38,071 bases of DNA from Mycobacterium arosiense ATCC BAA-1401 = DSM 45069 (GCF_002086125.1 NZ_MVHG01000046.1:1-38071), one strand, 5' to 3'. Shown: positions 7,591-15,987, numbered from the stretch's first letter. Program-made: numbers and translations. Notes: generated from the letters alone by a model not told the origin.

Positions 7591-7862
7591 TCACGGCGTG
7601 GGGCAGGAATCGGCGATCTCCAACGACGCCGGCCACAGCACCGTGGCCGCACCGAAGGCGATGGCGTCCGCGCTGGTAGGCGACACGGCTTCTATCCGCG
7701 CCTGGATTCGCTGCGTCTGCTCGGGGTGAAAACGGTCCACGCGAACCCAATACACAAATATGGAATGGTCAGCCACAGCGCCAGTTCGATCGACGCGCCG
7801 ACGCTGATTTTGTGCCCGAGCATGCGCCGGAGCGGGGCCATCGCATGTTCGATTCCGCCCAT
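7591..7862 (-). pseudogene. Frameshifted small membrane protein gene (about 90 aa when repaired)
   Basis: From ATG 7862 (AGGAA 6 nt upstream) the frame reads MGGIEHAMAPLRRMLGHKIS, then VGASIELALWLTIPYLCIGF, AWTVF, and soon stops at 7692. The adjacent frame supplies a natural continuation, HPEQTQRIQARIEAV, ..., LWPASLEIADSCPTP, ending at 7591. The join falls at an AAAA run on the plus strand (7729-7732, TTTT on the coding strand). One extra T would restore GTT-TTT-CAC and give one open protein of about 90 residues with a hydrophobic helix at residues 25-42. It follows the TetR gene by 11 nt, so the two were likely an operon. The lesion could be a true mutation, a sequencing error or slippage; I cannot tell which. 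Confidence 0.72.
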
Positions 7863-7873
7863 GACATTCCTAG

Positions 7874-8470
7874 CTACCGCAGCACCAACTTGAGAGCGTG
7901 GTCGACGACGGCGTCGAGATCACTGCCCAAATGCCCGGCGAGCCACTGCTGAGCAAGCTCAGCCATGGCACCCGTGTAGAGGGCGGCGGCCACCTCCGCG
8001 GCCACCGGATCGGAATCCGGATTGAGGCGCCAACCTTCGGTCAATACGCCCTCGCGCAGCATGTCCTGCGTCGCGCGACGGCGGGCGGCCAGCACGGGAT
8101 TCGTGCGGGCGTCGGTGAACAGCACGCGGCCGCGGCGCGGGTCGGCCGACGAGAAACCCAGCACCGCCGCGATACCGGCGCGGGTCCGGGCCCCCAGCGA
8201 ATCCCCCGCCTCCTCGATTGCGGTCGCGATCACTTCGGTGAGCTGCTCACTCACCCGGTCATAGACTGCTCCGAGCAGATCGTCGGTGTCGCCGAAGCTT
8301 TCGTAGAAGTACCGGGTGTTCAGCCCGCATTCCCGGCACACCGAGCGCACCGAGACGGCCGCCTCGCCCCCGCTGCCGAACAGGCGATAGGCGGCCTCGA
8401 CCAGCAGCGCACGACGCTCGGCGCGGCGGTCCTTGAGCGGTATACCGGCCCACCGGGTGGGACTCGACAT
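7874..8470 (-). CDS. TetR/AcrR-family transcriptional regulator
   Basis: A 198-residue TetR-type repressor. The N-terminal helix-turn-helix is clear: RRALLVEAAYRLFGSGGEAA, then VSVRSVCRECGLNTRYFYES, then FGDTDDLLGAVYD. The C-terminal ligand-binding half is helical and ends AVVDHALKLVLR. ATG at 8470 (MSSPTRWAG) is chosen because longer in-frame starts would run across the divergent promoter and into the MpaB-type gene. It is divergent from that oxygenase across about 96 bp holding a palindromic operator, so it most likely represses the oxygenase and itself. The next gene downstream is the frameshifted small membrane protein. Confidence 0.9.
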   Translation of the reverse strand: MSSPTRWAGIPLKDRRAERRALLVEAAYRLFGSGGEAAVSVRSVCRECGLNTRYFYESFGDTDDLLGAVYDRVSEQLTEVIATAIEEAGDSLGARTRAGIAAVLGFSSADPRRGRVLFTDARTNPVLAARRRATQDMLREGVLTEGWRLNPDSDPVAAEVAAALYTGAMAELAQQWLAGHLGSDLDAVVDHALKLVLR

Positions 8471-8525
8471 CCCTACAGCGTAAGTCGAGAGCGCCCGGGT
8501 CTTGTCACACCCGTAGCCAAAACTT

Positions 8526-8551
8526 ATTCTGGTTACAGTCGTGACCAGAAT
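8526..8551. promoter_or_regulatory. Palindromic TetR operator overlapping a -10 element
   Basis: Perfect 8-bp arms, ATTCTGGT at 8526-8533 and ACCAGAAT at 8544-8551, are separated by 10 nt, with two further symmetric base pairs inside. This is the size and shape of a TetR-family operator. TACAGT at 8534-8539 lies in the centre and matches the mycobacterial -10 TANNNT, placing a start site close to 8546 and just ahead of the GAGGAG of the oxygenase gene. Repressor binding would block that promoter. Confidence 0.7.
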
Positions 8552-8566
8552 GCCGAGGAGCGCGCT

Positions 8567-9571
8567 GTGTTTCTGCCACACCAGATCGTCGGGCAAATGA
8601 TCAACAAGAAGTTGGACGACAACATGCGGCGGTACTTCTTCCGCGGCATGGAGTTCGCCGCACCGGTGGGCGATCCGGGTTGGTTCGGTCCCGACAGCGC
8701 CGTGTGGCGGGTGCATTCGCACCTGCCCGCGCTGATCTTCGGCCTGCAATGCGCCGCCTTCATGGAGACCCTGGACCCGTCGATCTATTGGATGGGCATG
8801 CACCACTCACGGCTGATCAAGCGGGACAGCAACGGAAACCCGATATCGCATGTGCCCCAGATCGATCCGGAGGGCGCCGCGACACGCCTCGGCCACTCCG
8901 TGGCCTTTTTCGTCGGCACGGCATACGGGTCGACGGAAACCGCTGAGCGCCTGGCGCAATCGGTGCGCGCGATGCACCACACCATCAAGGGCACGCGCCC
9001 CGACGGCGCCCGCTACGATGCCGATGACCCCGAATGGCTGCGGTGGAACTATGCGACGGTGGTCTGGGGCCTGGCCACCGCACACGAGCTTTATCACCCA
9101 ATGCCTCTGCGCGGCAAGAAACTCGACCGCTACTACGGCGAGTTCGTCCGGGTCGGGCACTCCCTGGGCGGCACCGATCTGCCGACCACCAAGGCTGAAA
9201 CGCTCGAATGCCTGGAGTCCTACCTGCCGAAACTGGCTGTCACACACGGAAAAGCGATGGGCACCGGTCCCAACGTTCCCATGCCGCAGGCGGCTGTCGA
9301 CTGGGCCATCCGCGACACCATGCCGAAATGGGCCAAGCAGATGCTGCAGCACCGCGACTGCAACACCATCGAACGCACCGCCCGCCGCGCCGCGGTGTGG
9401 TCGATCATCAACGGGATCAACGCCGCGGCCGGCCCGACTCCGGAGTTCCAGCAGGCCCAGGCCAGGGTGAAGGGCGGCACCACCGTCCCGCACACCCTGC
9501 CGACCTACGTGCCGGGCAGCGATCAGGTTCGCAGCCGCTCGGAGGTGGAGCGCAGCTTCCAGTCGGTGTAG
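8567..9571 (+). CDS. MpaB/DUF2236-family oxygenase-like protein
   Basis: A 334-residue protein of the DUF2236 family, which includes the MpaB/latex-clearing-type oxygenases, thought to be haem-dependent. It begins at GTG 8567, 6 nt after GAGGAG, giving VFLPHQIVGQMINKK. Conserved-looking features include RVHSHLPALIFGLQCAAFME, GTAYGSTETAERLAQSVRAM-type helix, VRAMHHTIKG, and WGLATAHELYHPM, whose His residues are haem-ligand candidates. The substrate is unknown; relatives act on polyprenoid or cyclic dipeptide-like compounds. It is divergent from a TetR regulator through a palindromic operator and so is probably induced by a small hydrophobic ligand. Confidence 0.88.
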   Translation: MFLPHQIVGQMINKKLDDNMRRYFFRGMEFAAPVGDPGWFGPDSAVWRVHSHLPALIFGLQCAAFMETLDPSIYWMGMHHSRLIKRDSNGNPISHVPQIDPEGAATRLGHSVAFFVGTAYGSTETAERLAQSVRAMHHTIKGTRPDGARYDADDPEWLRWNYATVVWGLATAHELYHPMPLRGKKLDRYYGEFVRVGHSLGGTDLPTTKAETLECLESYLPKLAVTHGKAMGTGPNVPMPQAAVDWAIRDTMPKWAKQMLQHRDCNTIERTARRAAVWSIINGINAAAGPTPEFQQAQARVKGGTTVPHTLPTYVPGSDQVRSRSEVERSFQSV

Positions 9572-9621
9572 CCCAGACTGGGGGCATCTCACAAAGTCCG
9601 CGGCCGCAGCGTCTACACAGC

Positions 9622-10116
9622 GTGACAGCCAAACGCCCCTTCGAGGCGGTGGTCGTCGACCACGGCCCCACCGTGTTGCGGGTGTGCCGCGCCATCGTCG
9701 GGCCGGTCGACGCCGACGACGCCTGGTCGGAGACGTTCCTATCCGCATTGCGCGGCTACCCGGGCCTGCCCGCCGACACCAACGTCGAGGCGTGGCTGGT
9801 CACCATCGCGCACCGCAAAGCCATCGACGTCACCCGGGCTCGCGCGCGACGGGCGGTGCCGACCGACCAGATTCCCGAGACCGCCGGGAAGGCCTACCCC
9901 GGCCGGGACGACGACCTCGCCGACGCGCTGGCCAGGTTGCCGCACAAGCAGAAGCAAGCCGTGGCCTACCACTATCTGGCCGGCCTGCCCTACGCCGAGA
10001 TCGCCGCCATCCTCGGCGGCAGCCCCGACGCCGCCCGGCGCGCCGCCGCCGACGGCATCGCCTCCCTCAGACGGACGTACCCCGGCATCGCCACCAGGAC
10101 AGGAGAACACCGATGA
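9622..10116 (+). CDS. Small sigma-70/ECF-type RNA polymerase sigma factor
   Basis: A 164-residue sigma factor, starting at GTG 9622 (VTAKRPFEAVVVDHG). Region 2 is visible as DADDAWSETFLSALRGYPGL followed by VEAWLVTIAHRKAIDVTRAR, the usual core-binding and -10-recognition helix. Region 4 is DALARLPHKQKQAVAYHYLA, then GLPYAEIAAILGGSPDAARR, a helix-turn-helix for the -35. No N-terminal extension and no SnoaL-type C-terminal domain are present. Its stop overlaps the start of ogt (ATGA), so it is translationally coupled to a DNA-alkylation repair enzyme. No separate anti-sigma gene is adjacent. It most likely directs a repair- or alkylation-linked regulon, an inference from context. Confidence 0.9.
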   Translation: MTAKRPFEAVVVDHGPTVLRVCRAIVGPVDADDAWSETFLSALRGYPGLPADTNVEAWLVTIAHRKAIDVTRARARRAVPTDQIPETAGKAYPGRDDDLADALARLPHKQKQAVAYHYLAGLPYAEIAAILGGSPDAARRAAADGIASLRRTYPGIATRTGEHR

Positions 10117-10727
10117 GCACCGAACACGGAATGGCCCGCGAGCTGGCGCGGATCACCGACGCAGGCGCCGACGACCTCGACGCGCTGCACGCCCGGCTTG
10201 CAGCGGCCGCCCAACACGAAGGCATCCTCGACATCGCCTACCGCGTCGTCGACAGCCCGGTTGGCGCCCTGCTGATCGCGGCAACCGAGCACGGCCTCGT
10301 CCGCGTCGCCTACCCAAGCGAGGGGCACGACACCGTCCTGCAGCGCCTCGCCGACAGGATCAGTCCACGCATTCTGCACGCGCCCGCCCGTCTCGACAGG
10401 ACCGCGAGGCAACTCGACGAGTACTTCGCCGCCAAGCGCCAAGAATTCAGCGTGCCGCTCGACTGGCGGCTCTCGGCCGGATTCCGCAACACGGTGCTCC
10501 GGCGTCTGCCCGAGATCGGCTACGGCCACACCGCGAGCTATGCCGCGGTGGCCAGGCTGGCGGGCAACCCCAACGCGGTTCGCGCCGTCGGTAGCGCCTG
10601 CGCCACCAATCCGCTGCCGGTCGTGGTGCCCTGCCACCGCGTCGTGCGCAGCGACGGGGCGCCGGGCGGCTACCTCGGCGGCGTGGAAGCCAAACGCATC
10701 CTGCTCGCCCTCGAGGCCGCGGCGTGA
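10113..10727 (+). CDS. ogt: Methylated-DNA-protein-cysteine methyltransferase with N-terminal extension
   Basis: A 204-residue O6-alkylguanine-DNA alkyltransferase. The active site is VVVPCHRVVRSDG with the acceptor Cys in PCHRV; upstream are the DNA-binding helix YAAVARLAGNPNAVRAVG and the Asn-hinge region. The family core begins near residue 40 (IAYRVVDSPVGALLIAATEHG), so the first 38 residues (MSTEHGMARELARITDAGAD onward) are additional to a typical Ogt of about 165 residues. ATG overlaps the sigma-factor stop, with AGGAG at 10101-10105. The acidic/helical extension next to a sigma gene could be a contact surface for that sigma factor, which is speculation. Confidence 0.93.
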   Translation: MSTEHGMARELARITDAGADDLDALHARLAAAAQHEGILDIAYRVVDSPVGALLIAATEHGLVRVAYPSEGHDTVLQRLADRISPRILHAPARLDRTARQLDEYFAAKRQEFSVPLDWRLSAGFRNTVLRRLPEIGYGHTASYAAVARLAGNPNAVRAVGSACATNPLPVVVPCHRVVRSDGAPGGYLGGVEAKRILLALEAAA

Positions 10728-10782
10728 GTCGGATCCGGGCGAATCCCATTGCCGCGTACCGCGATAGCGGCCACGCCGGCCG

Positions 10783-11172
10783 TTAGGCGGCACCCGGGGT
10801 GAGCGGCGGAAGGTCGACGCTCGGCGCCGGCTGCGTCGTCGGCGCCTGGTTCACACGTTGGCCCAGATGCTGCGGGCAGTAGGCGCTCGCCGCGATCATG
10901 GTGAACTGCGCGGCGCCGTCCACCGTGAACCCAGGATTGCTCGACGACACGCTCTTGATGACGTCGACCTGGGGACTGCCCTGGTCCATCAACTCACACG
11001 CCCTTTTACCCACCCCGACGGCGGCAGCCGGATCCTGATAGGTGATGCCCGCTTGGTTGAGCGCGGCGATGAAGGTCGCATCAGGTCCCGAAGTTTCGAC
11101 CGGATCGGCGTAAGCGGGCGCGGCCGCGCCGACGAGGGCGGCCGCGCCCGCAAGCACTAGCAGCATTCGCAT
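10783..11172 (-). CDS. Secreted DUF732 protein
   Basis: A 129-residue exported protein of the mycobacterial DUF732 family. Residues 1-22 (MRMLLVLAGAAALVGAAAPA, then YA) form a Sec signal peptide with an AYA-D cleavage site. The mature part has DATFIAALNQAGITYQDP, GKRACELMDQG and AASAYCPQHL; the two Cys probably form the family disulfide. The tail is Pro/Thr-rich. GAGGATGAAG lies shortly before the ATG. It is convergent with ogt and divergent from the phospholipase D gene. Function of DUF732 is unknown. Confidence 0.9.
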   Translation of the reverse strand: MRMLLVLAGAAALVGAAAPAYADPVETSGPDATFIAALNQAGITYQDPAAAVGVGKRACELMDQGSPQVDVIKSVSSSNPGFTVDGAAQFTMIAASAYCPQHLGQRVNQAPTTQPAPSVDLPPLTPGAA

Positions 11173-11304
11173 CGCTTCATCCTCATATAGATCGGCGCCA
11201 TTGTCCTGCCGAGGGGCTCCGGCCGGGCTGACCGCGGCAAAGGCGCAAGTCGAACCGTGGGATGGCGGTTGCGCAGCAACCCTGGCGGCGGCCCCCGATG
11301 TGGT

Positions 11305-11319
11305 ACATAGTGGCTATGT
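11305..11319. promoter_or_regulatory. Short perfect palindrome upstream of the phospholipase D gene
   Basis: ACATAG at 11305-11310 and CTATGT at 11314-11319 are reverse complements around a 3-nt centre. It lies in the 183-bp divergent region between the DUF732 and phospholipase D genes, 37 nt before the latter's start, and could be an operator or part of the promoter. No regulator can be assigned. Confidence 0.35.
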
Positions 11320-11355
11320 CCGCGCTGTTCCATCAACATCGTTGAGAGCCCCAGC

Positions 11356-12813
11356 GTGCACGACGATCGACTTTTGATCCCCGGCCAGACCTGCTGGTGC
11401 GTTTCGCGCGCCGACCGGTTTGCCCCCATCATCGACGCGGCCGACTACTTCAAGCACGTCAAGGCGGCGATGCTACGCGCCCGTCATCGAATAGTGCTGA
11501 TCGGCTGGGATTTCGACTCGCGGGTGACGTTCGAGCGGGGTGAGAAGACACTCCCCGGGCCAAACCAGTTGGGCGCGTTCCTTTATTGGATGGTGTGGAA
11601 ACGCCCGGGCCTGGACATCTACGTACTGAAGTCCAATCTGCGTCTGCTGCCCGCCTTCGATGGGCTCTGGTTTGCGCTCACCCCGGTGTCGCTGCTCAAC
11701 CAGGTCAGCAGCAGGCGACTGCACTTCGCCATCGACGGCGCACATCCGGTCGGCTCCGTGCACCATCAGAAGATCGTGGCCATCGACGATGCCGTGGCCT
11801 TCTGTGGCGGCATCGATCTGACCCTCGAACGATGGGACACCCGTGCGCATGAGCATGACAGTCGCCATCGCCGGGCGGCGGGGCGCAGCTATGGGCCGCG
11901 ACACGACGTCGGGCTGGCGGTTGACGGCGCGGCGGCGCGGGCGTTGGGCGAGCAAGCGCTGGCGCGCTGGGAGGCTGCGACCAAGCAATCGCTGAGCCAG
12001 GTCGAGGCCAAGCACAGCGCCTGGCCCAGCAAGCTGCGACCGACCCTGCGCAACGTCGACGTCGCAATCGCGCGCACCGTGCCGCAGCTGCTGGATCGCC
12101 GGGAGGTCCGGGAGGTCGAGGCGCTCAACCTGGCCGCGATCGCGACGGCACGCCGCACCGTCTACGTGGAGAACCAGTACCTGGCGTCCCGAACCATCGT
12201 CGAGGCGCTGGCCGCCCGGCTGCGCGAAGACGAGGGCCCCGACATCGTCATCGTGCTGGCCCGTAGGGGCAACAACCCGCTCGAGCGGGGCACGATGGAC
12301 AGCGCACGCCACCGCCTCATCCGGCTGCTGTGGGAAGCCGACGAGCATGGCCGATTGGGCATTTATTGGCCGGTGACCGACCGCGATGCACCGATCTACG
12401 TCCATTCGAAGGTGTTGGCGATCGACGATCGGCTGCTGCGCATCGGCTCGTCGAACTTCAACAACCGGTCGATGGGCTTCGACAGCGAGTGCGACGTGGC
12501 CATCGAGGCTCACCCGGCGTGTCCCGAACACGACGACTCACGCCGCGAAATCCGCTCGGTCCGAAACGATTTGGTGGCCGAGCACCTCGGGGTTTCGGTG
12601 GGCGAGTTGGAGGAGGCGATCGGCGAACACCAGTCGGTTTTACAGGCGATCGAGGCGCTTCGGGGAGATGGCAAGACGTTGCGCCCGTTCACCGAGCGCA
12701 CCGTGGCCAATGAGTCGGGACCGCTGGCCGAGAACGACTTGACGGATCCCGACCACGTTCCGCGGTCGCTGACCCGTAGCGTGCAGCGGTTCATCACCGG
12801 CCTTCGAGGCTGA
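11356..12813 (+). CDS. Phospholipase D superfamily protein
   Basis: A 485-residue PLD-superfamily enzyme with two HKD motifs: HHQKIVAIDDAVAFCGG near residue 135 and HSKVLAIDDRLLRIGSSNFN near residue 352, each with His, Lys and Asp in the catalytic spacing and the following GG/GSSN. It should hydrolyse phosphodiesters or perform transphosphatidylation; both cardiolipin-synthase-like and PLD-like relatives share this layout. No signal peptide is evident. The start is GTG at 11356 (VHDDRLLIPGQTCW), with GAGAG shortly upstream. About 90 C-terminal residues after the second motif are polar and probably helical. The start is moderately certain. Confidence 0.9.
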   Translation: MHDDRLLIPGQTCWCVSRADRFAPIIDAADYFKHVKAAMLRARHRIVLIGWDFDSRVTFERGEKTLPGPNQLGAFLYWMVWKRPGLDIYVLKSNLRLLPAFDGLWFALTPVSLLNQVSSRRLHFAIDGAHPVGSVHHQKIVAIDDAVAFCGGIDLTLERWDTRAHEHDSRHRRAAGRSYGPRHDVGLAVDGAAARALGEQALARWEAATKQSLSQVEAKHSAWPSKLRPTLRNVDVAIARTVPQLLDRREVREVEALNLAAIATARRTVYVENQYLASRTIVEALAARLREDEGPDIVIVLARRGNNPLERGTMDSARHRLIRLLWEADEHGRLGIYWPVTDRDAPIYVHSKVLAIDDRLLRIGSSNFNNRSMGFDSECDVAIEAHPACPEHDDSRREIRSVRNDLVAEHLGVSVGELEEAIGEHQSVLQAIEALRGDGKTLRPFTERTVANESGPLAENDLTDPDHVPRSLTRSVQRFITGLRG

Positions 12814-12896
12814 CCCCGTCGGCGATTTGGGGTGTGGGTCGAGGCGGAATCGGCTTAGTGTGGGCAGAAGTGCCAGTGGATTAAGGACGAGCACCG

Positions 12897-13760
12897 ATGA
12901 GCATCGACGACGAACACGTCACCACGCTGGAGGATCTGCGGGGTGATCTGGCGCAGCGATACAAGCGGACGCCGACCGGCGGAAGTTCGGTCGACAGCGC
13001 GATCGTCGAGGCGGACATGGCGGCGCTGGACCGCGACGGCTATGTCATCTGGGAGAACCTGATCAGCGCCGAGCAGTGCGCGCAGATCCGCGAGGTGGTG
13101 CGACCGTGGCTCGCGCACACCGGGCGCAATTCGTTCGAGGGCCTACGCACCCAGCGCATCTACAGCGTGCTGAGTAGGACCCGGGTGTGCGATCGACTCG
13201 TCGATGATCCCCGGGTGCTGGCGGTGCTCGACCGGTTGCTGATGCCCAACTACCTGCTTTCGGCGTTGCAGGCCATCAACATTCAGCCCGGTGAGGCCGC
13301 GCAGCTGGCGCACCACGACGACGGCTTCTACCCGATCCCGCGTCCTCGCGCTCCGCTGGCGGCCGCGACGATTTGGGCGATCGACGACTTCACCGCGGCC
13401 AACGGCGCCACGGTCCTCTACCCGGGCAGCCACCGCTGGGGCAAGCGCCGCCCAGGCCCTGCCGATGAGGCCTTACCGGTCGTCATGCCCGCCGGCTCGT
13501 GCGTCCTCTTCGTGGGCACCCTGTGGCACGGTGGAGGCGCGAACAACACCAACCGCGAGCGCCTCGCCGTCACCGCGCAGTACTGCCAACCGTGGCTGCG
13601 CCCCATGGAGGCCTTCACCCTGTCGGTGTCGCGCGAGATCGCGCGAACCGTTTCCGATGACATCCGCCGGATGCTCGGCTACAGCATCCATCCGCCGTTC
13701 GTCGGCAACGTCGACGGCCTGCATCCGTTGCGGCTCTTGGAGATTGAGCCGCAACCGTAG
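12897..13760 (+). CDS. Phytanoyl-CoA dioxygenase (PhyH) family protein
   Basis: A 287-residue Fe(II)/2-oxoglutarate dioxygenase of the PhyH family. The iron-binding facial triad is visible as HHDD at about 139-142 (HxD) and the distal His at 211 in GTLWHGGG; Arg near 220-222 (NRERLAV) is positioned for 2-oxoglutarate. Other family features are DGYVIWENLIS near 47 and NGATVLYPGSHRWG near 169. It likely hydroxylates a lipid or secondary metabolite; the substrate is not readable. AAGGACGAG lies before ATG 12897. It appears monocistronic. Confidence 0.9.
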   Translation: MSIDDEHVTTLEDLRGDLAQRYKRTPTGGSSVDSAIVEADMAALDRDGYVIWENLISAEQCAQIREVVRPWLAHTGRNSFEGLRTQRIYSVLSRTRVCDRLVDDPRVLAVLDRLLMPNYLLSALQAINIQPGEAAQLAHHDDGFYPIPRPRAPLAAATIWAIDDFTAANGATVLYPGSHRWGKRRPGPADEALPVVMPAGSCVLFVGTLWHGGGANNTNRERLAVTAQYCQPWLRPMEAFTLSVSREIARTVSDDIRRMLGYSIHPPFVGNVDGLHPLRLLEIEPQP

Positions 13761-13843
13761 CCAAGCGTCCGCGCAGACACCAACGGGCTCGGGAAGCCCC
13801 GGTTTGGCGCGCTGCTACCTGGCTATTCTCAGTTCTGTCATGA

Positions 13844-14380
13844 CGCGTCGAGCGGGGCCGCCCGGCGAACAAGAAGCAGATTCAGCGACGGCCGAGCCCC
13901 GGGACGCCGACCGGCAGTCTCACCACGTCAGCGCAACCGGAGGCCGACGGAGTGAGCACCGCAGGCAGCGTCGCGCTAGACGTCGTCAACGCCTCGGGCC
14001 GGCAAGGCGAGGCCGCGGATCTCGAAAAGTCGTTGGCCACAGGTATCTTCAGTGAGGGAAACATCAGCACCGCCGATGCCGTCTCCGAAACCAGCACCAT
14101 CGCTTACGGGCCCGGGGCGAAGGTTGCGGGCACCGAGCTCGCCGACCGGTTCGACATCACGGCGATCGCATCCGACAGCATCGCCCGCAACACCGTGCAA
14201 CTGAGGGTCGGAACCGACTTCTCCAGGTTCGACCGCCACCGCACTTACCCGTCGGACTCCCCGAACACGACCGCCACGGCGCCGATCACCACGGTGCCGG
14301 CCACCGGCTCGGCCACGCAAGGACCTGCGGTCACCAACCTCTCACGCATGACGACCGACGGCATTCCCTGCGTGAAATGA
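13844..14380 (+). pseudogene. Orphan LytR_C domain, fragment of an LCP (LytR-CpsA-Psr) gene
   Basis: The frame is open from 13844 to the stop at 14380, with a GTG at 13952 as the first plausible start. The protein part VALDVVNASGRQGEAADLEK, TIAYGPGAKVAGTELADRF and VQLRVGTDF is the LytR_C domain, and the last residues DGIPCVK match what I recall at the C-terminus of mycobacterial CpsA-like LCP proteins. The catalytic LCP domain and its N-terminal membrane helix are absent; only about 80 bp separates this frame from the PhyH stop, and a TGA closes the frame at 13841-13843. No signal peptide or anchor is seen from the GTG. An ATG at 13840 in another frame follows a -10-like TATTCT (13824-13829), which could reflect a frameshift. 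I favour a remnant over a working gene. Confidence 0.65.
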
Positions 14381-14397
14381 CAAGGGATTACTGGGTT

Positions 14398-15906
14398 TTA
14401 CGATGGGTGGGCGCCGTAGAGATGCAGGGCTTGCGCCGCCGCGGTAGCCACCGCGCCCCTGAGATTCGAGATCGGCGGGCTGCCCCGTAGGTGTATCGAG
14501 TTCGAAAGCAAAATCACGTAGGTATTTGAGCCCGGGTCCATCCACACCGTGGTTCCGGTGAACCCGGTGTTGCCGAAACTGCCGACGGGAAAGACCCTGC
14601 CGCGCGGCCTGGAGTAGGCCGTATCGATGTCCCATCCGTAACCAAACAGGCTCTGCCCTTCGATCGCCGGATACCTCGGAGTGCGAGCTCGTTGGGCGGC
14701 ACGGTTGGCCGCTTCGATCTGTTCTGCACTATGGCCGGGCTGCTGCGGTGTCGTCATCAGCTCAAGAGTCGCTGTCTGCAAAGGGAATTCACTCGGGCGG
14801 TCTGCCAACCGGTCAAGCAGCGCCTGCGCAAAGACGCTGACATCGTGCGCCGTCGAGAACAGGCCGGCGTTTCCGGCGACTCCCCCCATGCGGCGCGCCG
14901 TCGGATCATGCACCGTACCCTGAAGCAGGGCGAAGAAATCCGGATTCTTGCCCGGGTCGTCTCTGCTTTCCTCGTCGCGCGCCGTCGGCGCGATGCGCGG
15001 CAAAAGGTCCGCGTTCCAGCTTCCCGCGGGACATGCCACCGGGGCCGACCCTTCTGGCGCGCGGGCCCAGGCAACCGCCGCCCCCCGCACCACATGCGGT
15101 CCACACGCTTTGGCCGCCGGAAGATACCGAGTGTGCTGCAGGCCAAGCGGCGCAAACACATTGCGCTCGACGTAGGTGTCCTCGGCCTCGCCGGTGGCCT
15201 GCTCCAGCAGCGCGCCCAGCAGGATGTAGTTGATGTCGGAGTAGCGGAAAAGCTCACCCGGCCCCGACTGCAGTGGCGTGGCGAGCGCGCGATGAATGCC
15301 TTCAGCTTTGTCTGGTCCGCCCAATCCCCAGGCGTCTTTGAGGTCTACGTCGATCCCCTCGCCGGAGGTGTTGGTCAGCAACATGCGGACCGTGACCTGT
15401 GCTCGCCGTGGATCGTTCGTCGTGTTGAAGTCGGGCAGATATTTCTGCACCGGATCGTCGAACCCCACCTTGCCCTGCTCGTAGAGCTGCATGATGGCGA
15501 CCGCCGTTGCGAGGCACTTCGTCAATGAGGCCAGGTCGAAGATTGTGTCCTCGGTCATCGGCTCCGCGGGTGCGGGCGACCCGTCCAGCCCCGGCTCACC
15601 CGCGAGCTTGCGCGACCCGTAGGCCTGGTGGAAGGCGACCTTGCCGCCGTGACCGACCACCACCACGCCGCCGGGCAGCCCGTTTGCGGCGATCGCGTCG
15701 TTCATCAGCTTGGAGACGACGCCGAACTCGGGTGCGGGCGCCACATCTGGGGTTCGCACCCGTTGCGGTGCGGGCTCGGTGACCGGTGTGTGTGCCGTGA
15801 ACGCCCACGGCGAAGCCGCGATCAAGGCGAGTAACGCAATCGCGACGACAACCGTCTTGCGCAGCGAGGGCGGCCAGAACCTCCGCCTGCCACTGACTAC
15901 CGGCAT
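14398..15906 (-). CDS. Membrane-anchored beta-lactamase-fold serine hydrolase
   Basis: A 502-residue class C beta-lactamase/EstB-type serine hydrolase. An N-terminal basic stretch (SGRRRFWPPSLRK) and hydrophobic segment VVVAIALLALIAAS make an exported, probably uncleaved anchor. The catalytic SxxK is SLTK in FDLASLTKCLATAV, the Tyr motif is YSDINY, and a G-T-G/HTG-like site is GFTGTTVW near the C-terminus. ATG at 15906 (MPVVSG) is chosen; longer starts would run through the divergent M15-type gene. Relatives include penicillin-binding esterases, D-amino acid peptidases and lactamases, so the substrate is uncertain. Divergence from a D,D-peptidase-like gene suggests a cell-wall role. Confidence 0.88.
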   Translation of the reverse strand: MPVVSGRRRFWPPSLRKTVVVAIALLALIAASPWAFTAHTPVTEPAPQRVRTPDVAPAPEFGVVSKLMNDAIAANGLPGGVVVVGHGGKVAFHQAYGSRKLAGEPGLDGSPAPAEPMTEDTIFDLASLTKCLATAVAIMQLYEQGKVGFDDPVQKYLPDFNTTNDPRRAQVTVRMLLTNTSGEGIDVDLKDAWGLGGPDKAEGIHRALATPLQSGPGELFRYSDINYILLGALLEQATGEAEDTYVERNVFAPLGLQHTRYLPAAKACGPHVVRGAAVAWARAPEGSAPVACPAGSWNADLLPRIAPTARDEESRDDPGKNPDFFALLQGTVHDPTARRMGGVAGNAGLFSTAHDVSVFAQALLDRLADRPSEFPLQTATLELMTTPQQPGHSAEQIEAANRAAQRARTPRYPAIEGQSLFGYGWDIDTAYSRPRGRVFPVGSFGNTGFTGTTVWMDPGSNTYVILLSNSIHLRGSPPISNLRGAVATAAAQALHLYGAHPS

Positions 15907-15987
15907 ATCGCAAGGGTAGAGCCAGGGCCGGGCTTCCTGCAGTAGCGTTGAGTCGGACCTGCCTCGCGGCGCTCGGTTGCGACGGTC

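Noticed and set aside
7898..8566. N-terminal extension of the MpaB-type gene
   Set aside because: Runs antisense through the TetR gene and operator; the GTG at 8567 with GAGGAG is a better start.
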